The notes under the pieces are model-generated. The model did no database searches, was not told the DNA's origin, and saw nothing but the letters and a program-made list of their open reading frames with translations. A stretch of DNA of 64,000 nucleotides, taken from contig JAUJOR010000004.1 of NCBI GenBank assembly GCA_030447525.1, positions 255,499-319,498 of the forward strand, given 5' to 3'. Of this stretch, positions 1-9,271 are shown in pieces. The position numbers and the translations under genes were made by a program. The stretch comes from Chloroflexota bacterium (GTDB taxonomy: Bacteria; Chloroflexota; UBA11872; UBA12225). Numbering within the stretch: position 1 is the stretch's first letter; each line of letters begins with the position of its first letter.

Positions 1-197
1 TGTGGATACCAGCCGGTGGTGAAGGAGCAACGGGAGGGGGTGCAGACGGTGTGCTGCACGTGGCACTGATCGAAGCGCGTGCCCTCCGCCGCCAGGCGGG
101 TCATGTTAGGCGTGCGCCCCGGGGGCTGGCTGTAAGGGCTGAAGCCACCTACGCTTTCGGCCCGTAGCTCGTCAGGGATGAAGAACACAAAGTTCAT
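1..197 (-). CDS. Sulfatase, N-terminal part, cut by window edge
   Basis: The first 65 residues, read leftward from ATG 195-197, are those of an arylsulfatase-family hydrolase (alkaline phosphatase superfamily). They include a hydrophobic start followed by a metal-binding-type acidic residue (FFIPDEL), a TPNMTRLAAEGTRF segment typical of sulfatases, and the CTPSR motif at about residues 53-57. In the family the Cys of CxPSR is converted to formylglycine, the catalytic nucleophile. The rest of the gene lies outside the window. It is the most downstream gene of a minus-strand cluster holding a sugar-binding lipoprotein and a sugar isomerase, so a role in desulfating or using a sulfated carbohydrate is plausible but inferred. 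Confidence 0.88.
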   Translation of the reverse strand, partial: MNFVFFIPDELRAESVGGFSPYSQPPGRTPNMTRLAAEGTRFDQCHVQHTVCTPSRCSFTTGWYP

Positions 198-592
198 ACG
201 GCGCCCACAGCGTACGTTGTGGTGTCCTAGGCGTCCAGGATAGCGCCTGGTCTGACGGCCCCGCTGCCCGTTGAGGCGACCGGACGCCAGGTCCAGGCCA
301 GGGGAGGGCATTCTGCCGCTGCCGCCGGCGATGGTGCCGGCACAGAAGTGGAGCCGGCTGGGCTGGCCGGCGCGGCGCAGGGACGCACGAGCCGGGCGAG
401 GCCAGGTTGGCGGTGCTGGACGTCGAGACCGGCGCGCCTTATCTCATCGCCACCCTGAATCCGGGGCCCACGCAACGGCACAACCATGCGCCGGCAGGCA
501 GCAAGCGACCTGCCACTCGCCCCGGCAGGCGGGAGATACGCTGAGCGTCCCGCTTGCGCTCATGCCGGGCTCTAGCCGCGCTCATGCCCGGC
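198..592. other. Intergenic gap with a possible decayed coding tail
   Basis: No convincing intact gene. On the plus strand about 405-544 one frame reads like the tail of a degraded beta-propeller or similar protein (RLAVLDVETGAPYLI, then a stop at 542), but it has no start and no recognisable family. GC is high in all frames, so open frames here are weak evidence. Confidence 0.3.
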
Positions 593-1429
593 TCATGCCG
601 GCGACGCCCGCCTGGCGCCGTCCCACTGGCGGTGCAGGAACGCCACGGCCGGCCCGCCCTCAGCGGCGAAGTCGCGCCAGGTGTTCTCGGCGGCGACGAG
701 CCCGGCATAGCCGATGCCCTGCAGGGCGTTGAAGAACTCGGGGTAATCGTAGTTCCCCGTGCCGGGAGCGAACCGCCCCGTGTCCGCCACGTGCACGTGG
801 GCCAGCAGGTCTGCCACCGGCTCCAGGACGCTAAACGACTCCCCCTCCATCACCATGTGGTAGAGGTCGGCCATGAGTCGCACCGCTGGATGCGCCGCCG
901 CGCGCACGACCTCGGCGCCTTCCGTCACCGAAGTGATGAGGTTCGTCTCTTGCCGGTTGAGCGGTTCCACGACTAGAGTGATACCGTGGGCGGCGGCAGC
1001 GTCTCCAGACTTGCGCAGCACCGCGACGAGCTGCTCCCGCGCCTGGTCGGGCGAGAAGCCCTCGGGAACGGTGCGCCCGTGGCCGCCCGAAAACACCACC
1101 AGGTGCCCCCCAAGGGCGGCGACGCGCCCCAGGGCCTGCTCTACGTAACGCTGCACGGCTGTTGGATCCAGGTCCTCACCCACCAGACGCAGGTGTGCCG
1201 GTAGAAAACGGTGGAAGCTCTCCGCTTTCAGCCCGGCCGCCCTGAGCTGCGCCACCACCGCCGAGCAGGCCGCCGGATCGTCCAGGACGCTGAGCTGGCC
1301 GAAGGGCAGCTCCACGAAGTCCCACCCCTGGCGCGAGGCCAGGTGGGCGTCCTCTGGTGGCCGGCAGCAGCCGAAGCGCGCCCGGGCGCGGCTCCCAGGC
1401 GCCTGGCGATCCATTGCCACAACGTTCAC
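593..1429 (-). CDS. Sugar phosphate isomerase/epimerase (xylose isomerase-like TIM barrel)
   Basis: A 278-residue single-domain protein of the AP endonuclease 2/xylose isomerase-like TIM barrel family, which isomerises or epimerises sugars or sugar phosphates with a divalent metal. The usual metal-ligand set is visible in order: VVEPLNR (Glu, about residue 155), MADLYHM (Asp-x-x-His, about 188), HVHVADTGR (His, about 215) and AAENTW (Glu near the C-terminus). The first codon used is GTG 1429; ATG 1414 five codons on is an alternative. It lies 23 bp downstream of the sugar-binding lipoprotein on the same strand, so probably one operon. Substrate cannot be told from sequence. Confidence 0.85.
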   Translation of the reverse strand: MNVVAMDRQAPGSRARARFGCCRPPEDAHLASRQGWDFVELPFGQLSVLDDPAACSAVVAQLRAAGLKAESFHRFLPAHLRLVGEDLDPTAVQRYVEQALGRVAALGGHLVVFSGGHGRTVPEGFSPDQAREQLVAVLRKSGDAAAAHGITLVVEPLNRQETNLITSVTEGAEVVRAAAHPAVRLMADLYHMVMEGESFSVLEPVADLLAHVHVADTGRFAPGTGNYDYPEFFNALQGIGYAGLVAAENTWRDFAAEGGPAVAFLHRQWDGARRASPA

Positions 1430-1452
1430 GTCGGACTCCTCTCGTGGTCGTC

Positions 1453-2763
1453 CTACGGCTCCTTATCGAGCAAGGCGTTGATTGGCCCTTCGATCTTGTC
1501 CAGCAGTTGCCTCGGAGTCACCTCTCCGGCGAACATGCGCAGCACCTCCGGCTCAGTCAACGCCTCAACCTCGCTCCAGACGACGGCTTTCGGCCGCACG
1601 TGCGTGATCCTCGGCAAGACCTGGTAAAAGACTTTCATCCGCTCCACGTCGGCGGCCAGGGCCCGTGGATCGGCGATCACACCCTTGTGGGTGGAGACGG
1701 CGGCCAGCGTCTCGACGTATTGCAGGATGTTTTCCTTGGTGTTGAGCCACTGCAGCAGCGTCCAGGCCGGGTCACGACGCGCGCTGGGCTTGGCCACGCC
1801 CCACGACCAGCCACCAAGCTGGTGGGCCGGGAAGCTCAGCTGCGTCGGCAGCGGGGCCACGCCGTATTCCAGCGTCGGCGCGCGCTGTTTGATGGTGCCG
1901 ACGTTGCCGTTGGTCAGCACCTGCATCGCCACCGTTCCCTGCTGAAAGTCTGGTCCCACCTTGGTCGTCGCGGAGCGGTCGGTGTTGTACAAGTCGTAAT
2001 GGAGCTGAAGCGCGGCGAGCGCCGACGGCTCCCCGAGGGTCACCTTGTATGGCTTGCGCAGATTGCCATACTCGTCCTCGTTGATCACCCGGCCGCCATT
2101 GTTGTAGACGAAGTTTTCCAGGTAGAGCAGCCGATTGTTCCCCAGGAATCCGGCCACGGACACCTCGGCTCCCTCGCCCTTTACCGTGCGCCGCACGTAG
2201 TCGCGGAACTCGGCGAACGTCTTGGGCGGCTTGTCGGGATCAAGTCCGGCCTGGGCGAAGAGTGAGCGATTGTAGTATAGGCCGTGAATCACCGTTTCGT
2301 ACGGGTAGACGTAAGACACACCCTGATACGTACCGTAGCGCTGCCCCCCCTCGGTGAAGTTGGCCTTGAGGTCACGACTGATCCGCTCCGGCATGGCGTC
2401 GAGCAGCCCCTTGTTGGCGAACTCGGGCAGCCACGGACCATCGCTGATGAGTACGTCCGGGCCCGTGCCCCCGGCGAAGGCGGCGATTAGCCCCTGGCGC
2501 ATCTCCTGCAAGCCGGAGGGGAGCGAGGCCAGCTCCACCGTGACGTGAGGCGCCACCTGGCGGTAGGTGGCTATGTACTTTTGCAGCACTGGAAGCTCGG
2601 CAGCGCTGGAGCGGCGCCCGAATATGAGCTTGACCGGCTGTGCCTCTCCTCTCGGCGCCGGGACACCGGCCCGGCCGGGCTGGCAGCCGACCAGGAACAT
2701 CGTGGCCGCCCCAGCTACCCCGGTCACGCGCACCACTGTGCGGCGCGTGATTCGTCTGCCCAT
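1453..2763 (-). CDS. ABC transporter sugar-binding lipoprotein
   Basis: A 436-residue extracellular solute-binding protein (family 1, sugar type). The leader MGRRITRRTVVRVTGVAG is rich in arginine pairs like a Tat signal and ends in the lipobox LVGC at residues 24-27, so the mature protein should be a lipoprotein outside the membrane. The middle shows family features: a hinge-like LISDGPWLPEFANKGLLDAM and FAEFRDYVRRTVKGEGAEVSVAGFLGNN, and a C-terminal helix-rich segment. No permease or ATPase genes are adjacent, so it must work with components encoded elsewhere. It sits between a cupin gene 30 bp upstream and a sugar isomerase 23 bp downstream, consistent with carbohydrate uptake and catabolism. 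Confidence 0.9.
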   Translation of the reverse strand: MGRRITRRTVVRVTGVAGAATMFLVGCQPGRAGVPAPRGEAQPVKLIFGRRSSAAELPVLQKYIATYRQVAPHVTVELASLPSGLQEMRQGLIAAFAGGTGPDVLISDGPWLPEFANKGLLDAMPERISRDLKANFTEGGQRYGTYQGVSYVYPYETVIHGLYYNRSLFAQAGLDPDKPPKTFAEFRDYVRRTVKGEGAEVSVAGFLGNNRLLYLENFVYNNGGRVINEDEYGNLRKPYKVTLGEPSALAALQLHYDLYNTDRSATTKVGPDFQQGTVAMQVLTNGNVGTIKQRAPTLEYGVAPLPTQLSFPAHQLGGWSWGVAKPSARRDPAWTLLQWLNTKENILQYVETLAAVSTHKGVIADPRALAADVERMKVFYQVLPRITHVRPKAVVWSEVEALTEPEVLRMFAGEVTPRQLLDKIEGPINALLDKEP

Positions 2764-2793
2764 CTCCTCCCCTCCCCCGGCAGCGACGCTGCC

Positions 2794-3219
2794 TCAATCC
2801 AGCCACTCATCGCCCTCAGCGAACGGGGGCACCACGACGTTCAGGATGCGCAGGGTTCCCTCCGTTCCGGGCCGCGCGCGATGGCGAGCGCCCGGAGGGA
2901 TGACGGCGACGACGCCCGGAACCAGGGGCACAGCCTGCTCATCGATCTCCAGCACGCCGGTGCCTTCCAGGCAGGTGTAGATCTCGGTGAAGGTGCGGTG
3001 GTAGTGGCGCTCCGAGTCGGTCTTGACGTCCACGAAGTGGACGCTCGCGGGCGCGCCATCGGCGCCCCGCACAACGCGATATGCCGTGCCGCAGGGACAA
3101 GGCACCGGCGGGGTATCGTGCAGCCGGCGGACGATGGGGGTCTCGCGGCCCCGCGGAGGCGTGCCTTCCGGCACCGGCCCCGGTTCAAGGGCGCCCGCTA
3201 CGGCGTTATCGGATGTCAT
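2794..3219 (-). CDS. Cupin-domain protein
   Basis: A 141-residue single-domain cupin. Motif 1 is recognisable as HYHRTFTEIYTCLEGTG (His-x-His with downstream Glu, about residues 72-88) and motif 2 as VVAVIPPGARHRARPG (about 107-122), giving the metal ligands of a small beta barrel. Such proteins act as isomerases, dioxygenases or sensors; the reaction here is unknown. An N-terminal CPCG pair at about residues 41-44 is an unusual extra. It is the first gene of the minus-strand cluster that continues into the sugar-binding lipoprotein. Confidence 0.8.
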   Translation of the reverse strand: MTSDNAVAGALEPGPVPEGTPPRGRETPIVRRLHDTPPVPCPCGTAYRVVRGADGAPASVHFVDVKTDSERHYHRTFTEIYTCLEGTGVLEIDEQAVPLVPGVVAVIPPGARHRARPGTEGTLRILNVVVPPFAEGDEWLD

Positions 3220-3299
3220 CTGGCGCAGATTAGCACGCCCTTACTCGCTACGGTACTTCCCGAATGCTACAGCCAGGGCCTGTTCATCAGGTGTCCCCC

Positions 3300-3356
3300 C
3301 GGGATCATGTTGAGACGGCCTCGGTAGCGCGTCGATCCCCGGCTAAGTGCTTCCTT
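3300..3356 (+). repeat. 136-bp repeat family, possible left half (interrupted by IS1182-type element)
   Basis: The stretch next to the left IS end contains CGATCCCCGGCTAAGTGCTTCC in two parts (CGATCCCCGGC, TAAGTGCTTCC), resembling the inner GATAACCGGCTGAG block of complete copies. The outer AACCACGC end is not recognisable. The call rests mainly on the clearer right half at 5051-5104 beyond the element. Confidence 0.35.
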
Positions 3357-5050
3357 GGGGCCTATTGCCAAACTCTGGCCGGACCGGCCGAGGTCTGAGT
3401 AGGATGGTGGCTCCCTGTTCGAGGTGGGGCACGATGTTGGGCCGTAAGGAATTCACGCCGAAGCGCTTCTACGAGTTCTCGCTAGAAGCGCAGGTCCCGA
3501 GCGACCACTTGCTGCGCGCATCGGGGCGGCGCTCGACCTCAGCTTTGTGCGGCGGCTGACGGCGCGGTTCTACAGCCACACCGGCCGGCCGGGGTCGATC
3601 CGGTGGTGCTGTTCAAGCTGATGCTGCTCGGGTACCTCTACGGCATCACGTCGGAGCGGCGGCTGGCCGAGGAGGCGCGCCTGCACCTGGCCTTCCGCTG
3701 GTTCTTGGGGTACGACCTCGACGAGACGCCGCCGGACCACTCGATGCTGTCCAAGGCGCGGGCGCGCTTCGGCCTGCCCGTGTACCAGGCGGCTTTCACC
3801 GAGGTGGTGCGGCAGTGCGAGCGGGCCGGCCTGGTGCGGGGCGACGTCCTCTACGTGGACAGCACGCTGGTCAAGGCCAATGCCAGTCTTGGGTCGGCCG
3901 GCGCGCGGGCGCTGCTCACTCAGGCTGCCGAGCGCGGCCGGGTACGTCGCGACGGTGTGGCAGGAGAATCCGTCTCCGATCCCACGCCGCCAGCGCCCCT
4001 CCCGGCGAGGGGGAGCAGCCGGCGCCGGACTCGGCCGGTGGCCTCACGGCGGGCGCGGCGGCGCGCCCGTCGCTGCACGTGGCCGGTCCGGAGGACGTGC
4101 CCAACGGGGACCAGGGGCCGGTGAACGCCTTGGTGACCAGTCGCACCGATCCCGACGCGGGGCTGGTCAAGCGCGAGGGTCCCCTACGCCTTCTATTACA
4201 AGGCGCACGTCGGCGTGGACGGCGGGCGGGCGCGTCTCATCACCGCGCTGGACGTGACTCCGGGCGAGGTTGCCGACGAGCACCTGCTGGACCGGCTGCT
4301 CAAGGAGCATCGAGGCACGACCGGGCGTACGGTGGCCGAAGTGGTGGCGGATACCAAGTACGGGACCTACGCCAACTACGTGGCGCTGGAGCAGCAGGGC
4401 ATCCGGGCGAGCATCCCGCCCCACAGCACCATGAGCGACCGGGGTGACTACTCTGCCGACCGCTTCGTGTACGAGTTCGCCGCCGATCGCTAATCGCTAT
4501 CGGTGTCCCACCGGGTAGGCTCCTCACCCGCCAGGGCTCCTCGCGCACTGCCGGGGCGGCCGGTGGCCTGATCTACCGCGGGCGGCCGAAGGTCTGCGGG
4601 GCGTGCCCGGTCAAGGCGCAGTGCTGCGGCCCGGCGGCCGCCCGCACCCTCGTGCGCCCGGACGATGGGGGACTGCGCGACCGAGTCGTCGCCTATCTCC
4701 GCACGCCACCCGCCAAGCGCAGCCGGCGCGCCGCGCGTACTGGGTCGAGACGGCCAACGCCGAACTGAAGGACCGTCACGGGCTGCGGCGGCGCAGTGTC
4801 GGGGGCGAGACAAGGTGCTGATCCAGGCGCTGGGCGCCGCCATCGCGTACGACGTCAAGAAGCTGGCCCAACGGCGCGCCCCCAGCCCGGCCATGGGGGT
4901 GGCGTTGGGCCCCTCCCCCTTCTCAAGCGGGCCTGTCCCCGGTTCGAGCTCCGGTCCCGGCCCAGCGCCGTTCCGTCGCGTGCACGGGGCGCCGCGTACC
5001 CCGCACCGTGCTCCTCCTGACCACCATACCCGACTTTGGCAACAGGCCCC
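3357..5050 (+). mobile_element. IS1182-family insertion sequence (degenerate)
   Basis: The 1,694-bp element is bounded by inverted ends: GGGGCCTATTGCCAAACTC on the left and, read inward from the right, GGGGCCTGTTGCCAAAGTC. It contains one transposase gene on the plus strand, broken by several frameshifts. The family is recognised by the protein, in particular the N-terminal FTPKRFYEFSLEAQVPSDH and central VDSTLVKANAS segments. It seems to have inserted inside a copy of the local 136-bp repeat, whose right half follows directly at 5051. Confidence 0.8.
3434..4905 (+). pseudogene. IS1182-family transposase, multiply frameshifted
   Basis: The DDE transposase would start at ATG 3434 (MLGRKEFTPKRFYEFSLEAQ). 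Successive parts lie in different frames: start to about 3515; 3520-4000 including GSIDPVVLFKLMLLGYLYG, DHSMLSKARARFG and the first catalytic Asp in VLYVDSTLVKANAS; 4170-4490 including YKAHVGVDG and AEVVADTKYGTYANY with the second Asp; 4560-4900 with a zinc-binding-like CGACPVKAQC and the tail ETANAELKDRHGLRR holding the Glu. At least four frame changes are needed, so no functional enzyme can be made from this copy. Confidence 0.8.
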
Positions 5051-5104
5051 TCGGAAGCGATTTGGAAGGTGGGGGCGGATCACCTGGTGCCGTAAAGCGT
5101 GGTT
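5051..5104 (+). repeat. 136-bp repeat family, right half
   Basis: Starts exactly at the right end of the IS1182-type element and contains GCGATTTGGAAGG (matching the conserved GCGATTACCGGAAGC block), then GGTGCCGTAAAGCGTGGTT, matching the right terminal GCCGGTAGGCGTGGTT of full copies at the correct distance. Confidence 0.6.
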
Positions 5105-5114
5105 CCGGTCAGAC

Positions 5115-5205
5115 TCCCCCTCCACGGTGCTCACACCCGTCCCCGTGCGGCGGGCGAATGCCGTCGCTGAGCGGGGCATCGACACGCTCCGGCGGGACGG
5201 CTGGG
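5115..5205 (+). pseudogene. Integrase-type transposase remnant
   Basis: A short stretch encodes STVLTPVPVRRANAVAER followed by GIDTLRRDGW, clearly related to the catalytic-Glu region (APRANAVAERVIGTLRREC) of the integrase-core transposase fragment at 50.5 kb and the complete one at 60.8-61.9 kb. Only about 30 codons survive; it is a dead fragment with no bounding repeats. Confidence 0.55.
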
Positions 5206-5384
5206 CGCTGCTGCCTTCCCCGCTCCGCCGACCCGTACTCGTCGTTCCGACGTTCCTCGCCGCCCCCTCTGCGAGGCGGGGCGGTCGAACCGCACGAGCT
5301 GCGGTCGCCCAGGGGTGCGACGATGCCGCGCCATTCCGGGCCTGGCGCCGTAAGACGATTGGCACCCTCCACGGAGTACTACGA

Positions 5385-6113
5385 TTGAGTGCGGTGAACC
5401 GGGTCATGATCGCGAGCGCCGTGTTCCTCGCCGCGGTTGAGGCGCTGTCGGCCGCTGTCGAATGGCTGTGGCCGGCCGCCATGGGCGGCGCCACCCACTG
5501 GCGCGGCCGCCCGGCGGAGCATGCGGTGAGCCTGACGTTCGACGACGGGCCGTCTGCGTACACCGGCGCCGTGCTGGACATCCTGCAAGAGGAGCGCGCG
5601 CCGGCGACGTTCTTCGTCATCGGCTCCCAGGTCGAGCGGTATCCCGCGCTCACGCGGCGCATGGTCGCGGAGGGGCACGAGATCGGCAACCACACCTACT
5701 CGTTCGCGGCCCGGCCGGTCCCACTGCGGCTCTTCTCTCCTGTGCCGGCGACGCAAGTGGCGCGCGCCCAGGACGTGGTATGGGCGGTGACCGGCACGAC
5801 GCCTCGCTACTTCCGGTCGCCGGGCGGCCAGATGGGGCGTCCGCTCTGGAACGCCGTCCGCCAGCAGGGGCTGCACATCGTCAATGGGGCACTGCCGTGT
5901 CCACGACCCGAGTGCACGGCGGCGGCTCAGCTTGCCACCGTCCAGCGCACCGTCCGCGGCGGGGCGATCATCATCCTGCACGACGGGGACGACCGGCACC
6001 CCCATTCGGCGCGACCGAGGACGACGGTGGACCTCCTGCCACTCCTGATTCCCACGCTCAGGAAGCGTGGCTACGCCATCGTGCCCCTTTCGCGGCTCCT
6101 GGAGAAGGCCTGA
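5385..6113 (+). CDS. Polysaccharide deacetylase (NodB/CE4 family)
   Basis: A 242-residue carbohydrate esterase of the NodB homology family, which removes acetyl groups from chitin-like, peptidoglycan or other amino-sugar polymers. CE4 motifs are all present in order: SLTFDDGPS (about residues 47-55, catalytic base and metal Asp), GHEIGNHTYS (His-x-x-x-His metal ligands, about 98-107), YFRSPGGQ (about 143) and IIILHDGDD (about 195). A hydrophobic N-terminus suggests membrane anchoring or export. TTG 5385 is preferred because GGAG lies nine bases upstream; GTG 5394 and ATG 5406 are alternatives. The open frame extends far upstream, but that part overlaps dead transposon DNA. Confidence 0.85.
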   Translation: MSAVNRVMIASAVFLAAVEALSAAVEWLWPAAMGGATHWRGRPAEHAVSLTFDDGPSAYTGAVLDILQEERAPATFFVIGSQVERYPALTRRMVAEGHEIGNHTYSFAARPVPLRLFSPVPATQVARAQDVVWAVTGTTPRYFRSPGGQMGRPLWNAVRQQGLHIVNGALPCPRPECTAAAQLATVQRTVRGGAIIILHDGDDRHPHSARPRTTVDLLPLLIPTLRKRGYAIVPLSRLLEKA

Positions 6114-6860
6114 GGCGCGAGGGCGTTACCGGCTCTAGGGCTCGGTCCTTGGGGCTGGCTCGGACATCGATCACCGCGCCGAGGTACAAAGTCTGCCATC
6201 GGCGGTGGCGCGATCCACTGGGCCCCGCGCGCCGCAGGGGTGGCGCTGGCGAAGTCTCCGCCGCCCCCGCGATTTGCTGGACACCATGTTGGGGGATAGC
6301 GCCGCGGTGGTGCGAGGTGACCATCCGCAAGGGCATCCTGCATGCCCGCGGCGCACCACCGCGTCGTCTGCGTCACCTGATCACGGCCGGCCGCTAGCCG
6401 GCCCACAGCATCGGGGGGCTGGGTCACCGGGAGGCGTGCCGGCGCTCCCGTGGGGCCATGAGCGGGAGGTATTTCGGCACCGGGTGCCCGTGCAGCCGGA
6501 GGGTGCGCGCGAGGGCGGAGGGGTCCATCCCCGCCGCGGCCAGGCGTTGAATCGCCGCCTACCGCCGCCGGGATGTCGACGGCGATCGGCACCGGCACGC
6601 GGTCTGGCGCGGCCGCATCGCGCTGCTGATCCTCCAGCAGTGCGCCCTCGGCGTGCAGTTCGGGACGGACATCACCAGCTGGCTGCATCGATGGCCCAAG
6701 TCCGAGCCGCTGCCCGCGTTCACCGCGCCCCTGATCGATTGGCTGACGCGGACCAAGCACTCTGGCGCGGCGTGAGGGCGGAGCTTTCCGTCCAAGTCCG
6801 ATGGGGGTGAGTAATGCCACCGCCCCGGCCGACCGTCCAATCACCGCACCTCCTCGCCGC
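6114..6860. other. Intergenic region with small decayed coding fragments
   Basis: Two short tracts look once coding. On the plus strand 6551-6775 encodes about 74 codons with strong GC third-position bias, ending WLHRWPKSEPLPAFTAPLID then a few residues and a stop, without a plausible start. On the minus strand about 6435-6560 encodes RLAAAGMDPSALARTLRLHG and a short tail. I do not recognise either. Nothing else is visible. Confidence 0.3.
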
Positions 6861-6861
6861 T

Positions 6862-6997
6862 AACTGCGCCTATCGCCCGCTCGTGATCGATCCGTGCGTG
6901 GGCACCGGCGGCCGATAATCGATTGGGGCGACGTCGCGATTACCGGAAGCACGCCGGCCGCGCGTCCTATGGCGCCTCGATGCCGGTAGGCGTGGTG
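6862..6997 (+). repeat. 136-bp dispersed repeat, full copy 1
   Basis: Runs from AACTGCGCCTATCG to GCCGGTAGGCGTGGTG. Inner landmarks are GGCCGATAATCG about 50 bp from the left end and GTCGCGATTACCGGAAGCAC about 80 bp in. Same length and landmark spacing as the copies at 10.9, 26.5 and 45.5 kb. Intergenic. Confidence 0.75.
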
Positions 6998-7048
6998 ACG
7001 GTGGGGTTGCCACAAGGTTGACATGACCGCGCTGAGCGTGAGGCGTGG

Positions 7049-7411
7049 CTACAGGAGACAGCCGGTCACGAAGGCGTCCGGGGCTCCGATCGCGACGAGC
7101 CGCGCCGCGAGGACCTTCCGGCGCGGCGTGAACGGGCTGTCCGGCCGCGTCAGATTCTTGTTGAGGGAGAAGCGCACCATCCAGGCGACCATCTCCGGCA
7201 GAAGCGGGGGCGTGTCGCCGTAGCCGGCTCGCACCTCGCCGAGGAGGCGCCGCCCGCGCCCCTCGGCGCTGACCCGCCCCTGCGTTACGGTGTCCCGGGC
7301 CAGTCGGGCGGCGCACTGTTCGTGGGGATGCGCCTGCTCATTGATGGCGGCGAACGACACGGCAACGCGAGGCTGCGGGACGTCTCCACCCGTGCCGGCG
7401 GTGTGCTCCAC
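7049..7411 (-). CDS. Hypothetical protein, doubtful
   Basis: An open frame of 120 codons whose C-terminal half reads like real protein (PPLLPEMVAWMVRFSLNKN, then SPFTPRRKVLAARLVAIGA). No family recognised, no clear ribosome binding site, and the N-terminal third has low-complexity character, so this may be the 3' remnant of a larger gene. The space up to the amidase at 7611 holds nothing else. Confidence 0.3.
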   Translation of the reverse strand: MEHTAGTGGDVPQPRVAVSFAAINEQAHPHEQCAARLARDTVTQGRVSAEGRGRRLLGEVRAGYGDTPPLLPEMVAWMVRFSLNKNLTRPDSPFTPRRKVLAARLVAIGAPDAFVTGCLL

Positions 7412-7610
7412 CGGGTGTTTCTGTTAGCAGGCGGCGATGACGTCGCCGTCTTCGTTGCGCCCGTGCCGCGGGAGGAATGCGACAAGACATGACTGCCCGC
7501 CATCGTGGGTTCTTATCCAAGCCTTACTGGGATCAGAGGTTGCCTTGAAGTGGACCCGGTACGGTTCGGGGGTACGGACCGCCGGAGCGCCCGCGCGGGC
7601 GAAAGAATGC

Positions 7611-9056
7611 ATGGCGCCACCGATCGACGGCTTCACCACCGCACGGCAGATGCTGCACGCACTGCGGGCGCGCACGGTCTCGGCCGCCGAGCTGCTCGAC
7701 CTGCACCGTGAGCGGATCGAGCGGTACAACGCGCGGGTGAACGCGATCGTCATTCCCAACGAGCGGGCGCGGGTGGCCGCGGAAGCGGCCGATGACGCCC
7801 GGGCACGGGGTGAGGACGGCGCCTTGCTCGGGTTGCCGATGACGATCAAGGACTGCACCGAGGTCGCCGGGCTGCGCGCGACGGCCGGTGTGCCGGAACA
7901 CGCCGCCCGCGTCGCGACGGACGACGCCCCGGTGGCGGCGCGGGCCCTGGCGGCTGGAGGCGTGCTGCTGGGCAAGACGAACGTCCCCCCGTGGGCGCAA
8001 GACTGGCAGGCGAACAACGCGGTCTTCGGCCGGACGAACAACCCCTGGGACCTCGGGCGGACGCCCGGCGGGAGCACCGGCGGCGGGGCGGCGGCCCTGG
8101 CGGCTGGCCTGACGCCGCTGGAGTTCGGCAGCGACCTCGGCGGGTCGATCCGGGTGCCGGCCGCGTTCTGCGGAGTCTGCGGGCACCGGCCCAGCGAGAG
8201 CGCGGTGCCGCGCAGCGGGCACTTCCCGGGCGGGGGCCCCAACTCGGCGCTCACGCTCGGGCTCATGGGCCCGCTGGCGCGCTCTGCCGACGACCTGGCG
8301 CTGGCGCTGCAGGTGATCGCCGGCCCGGAGCTCGGCGAGGACACGGCCTGGCGCCTGGAACTCCCGGCGGCGCGCGCGGAGCGGCTGGCCGAGCTGCGCG
8401 TGGCCGTCCTGCCGGCGGTCGACTGGCTGCCGGTCGGCGCCGAGATCGCGGCGGCGCTCGAGGGACTGGCGGAGCGGCTGGGCCGGACCGGCGCGCGAGT
8501 CGGCGTGGCGCAACCGGAAGGGTTGGATGACCTGCGGGGGCACCACGAGCTCCTGCAGACGCTGTTCGCGTCCCTGAACGCGCCCCGCGCGCTGGAGGAC
8601 CGGCGGCGCGCCGCCGACGCTCTCCGGGCCCGCGGCGGTGCGTTCGTCGAGGCACGGGCCCGTGGCCGGGAGCTCGGCGCGGTCGACTACGTCCGCCTGT
8701 ACGGCCAGCGGGAGCGATTCCGGGCGGCGTACCGGGGGTTCTTCCGGGAGTGGGACGTGCTCCTGACCCCGATGACGCTCACCGCGGCGTTCCCGCACAC
8801 CGACGTCCCGAGACCGGAGCGCCGCCTGGACGTCGACGGGGTGCTCGTGAGCGACGCGCTCCAGAGCGTCTACCCGGGGTTGGCGGGGCTGTGCGGCCAG
8901 CCGGCGACGAGCTTCCCGGTCGGGCTCACGCGCACCGGGCTGCCGATCGGCCTGCAGGCGATCGGGCCGTACCTGGAAGACCGCACGCCGATCCGCTTCG
9001 CGGCGCTGGTCGCGCAGGAGTTCGGCGGCTTCCAGGCGCCGCCCGGTTTCGAGTGA
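7611..9056 (+). CDS. Amidase (amidase signature family)
   Basis: A 481-residue enzyme of the amidase signature family, hydrolysing a carboxamide to acid and ammonia. The Ser-cisSer-Lys triad is complete with family spacing: Lys80 in PMTIKDC, Ser155 in GGSTGGGAAA and the nucleophile Ser179 in SDLGGSIRVPA. The substrate is not predictable; GatA function is unlikely because no gatC or gatB lies nearby. ATG 7611 is chosen because the protein begins normally with PPIDGFTTARQMLHALRA, aligned with family N-termini, and a GGGCGAAAG tract precedes it; the frame stays open further upstream. Intact, no lesions. Confidence 0.93.
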   Translation: MAPPIDGFTTARQMLHALRARTVSAAELLDLHRERIERYNARVNAIVIPNERARVAAEAADDARARGEDGALLGLPMTIKDCTEVAGLRATAGVPEHAARVATDDAPVAARALAAGGVLLGKTNVPPWAQDWQANNAVFGRTNNPWDLGRTPGGSTGGGAAALAAGLTPLEFGSDLGGSIRVPAAFCGVCGHRPSESAVPRSGHFPGGGPNSALTLGLMGPLARSADDLALALQVIAGPELGEDTAWRLELPAARAERLAELRVAVLPAVDWLPVGAEIAAALEGLAERLGRTGARVGVAQPEGLDDLRGHHELLQTLFASLNAPRALEDRRRAADALRARGGAFVEARARGRELGAVDYVRLYGQRERFRAAYRGFFREWDVLLTPMTLTAAFPHTDVPRPERRLDVDGVLVSDALQSVYPGLAGLCGQPATSFPVGLTRTGLPIGLQAIGPYLEDRTPIRFAALVAQEFGGFQAPPGFE

Positions 9057-9271
9057 CGCCGACGGGGGATGGGAACAGAGACCGGTCAGAGGCCCGGGCA
9101 GGCGGAGCGCCAACGAACCCGGCGGCGCGTCGCCCCAGGGGGCACCGACTCGACCGCGGCGCCGCCGACCCCGTGCCCGCCCCCGCTCCCGGGCAGCCGG
9201 GTGGACGCCGGCGAGCCGCCGCGGGTAACCCGGACCGGGTCTGCGATGACTCCTCTACGAAAGGAGCCACT

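Noticed and set aside
4665..5384. A long plus-strand frame running from the IS1182-type transposase into the deacetylase, as if a fusion protein
   Set aside because: The first 240 codons are in a different frame from the transposase and transposase-remnant coding; a good ribosome binding site and the CE4 domain start at 5385.
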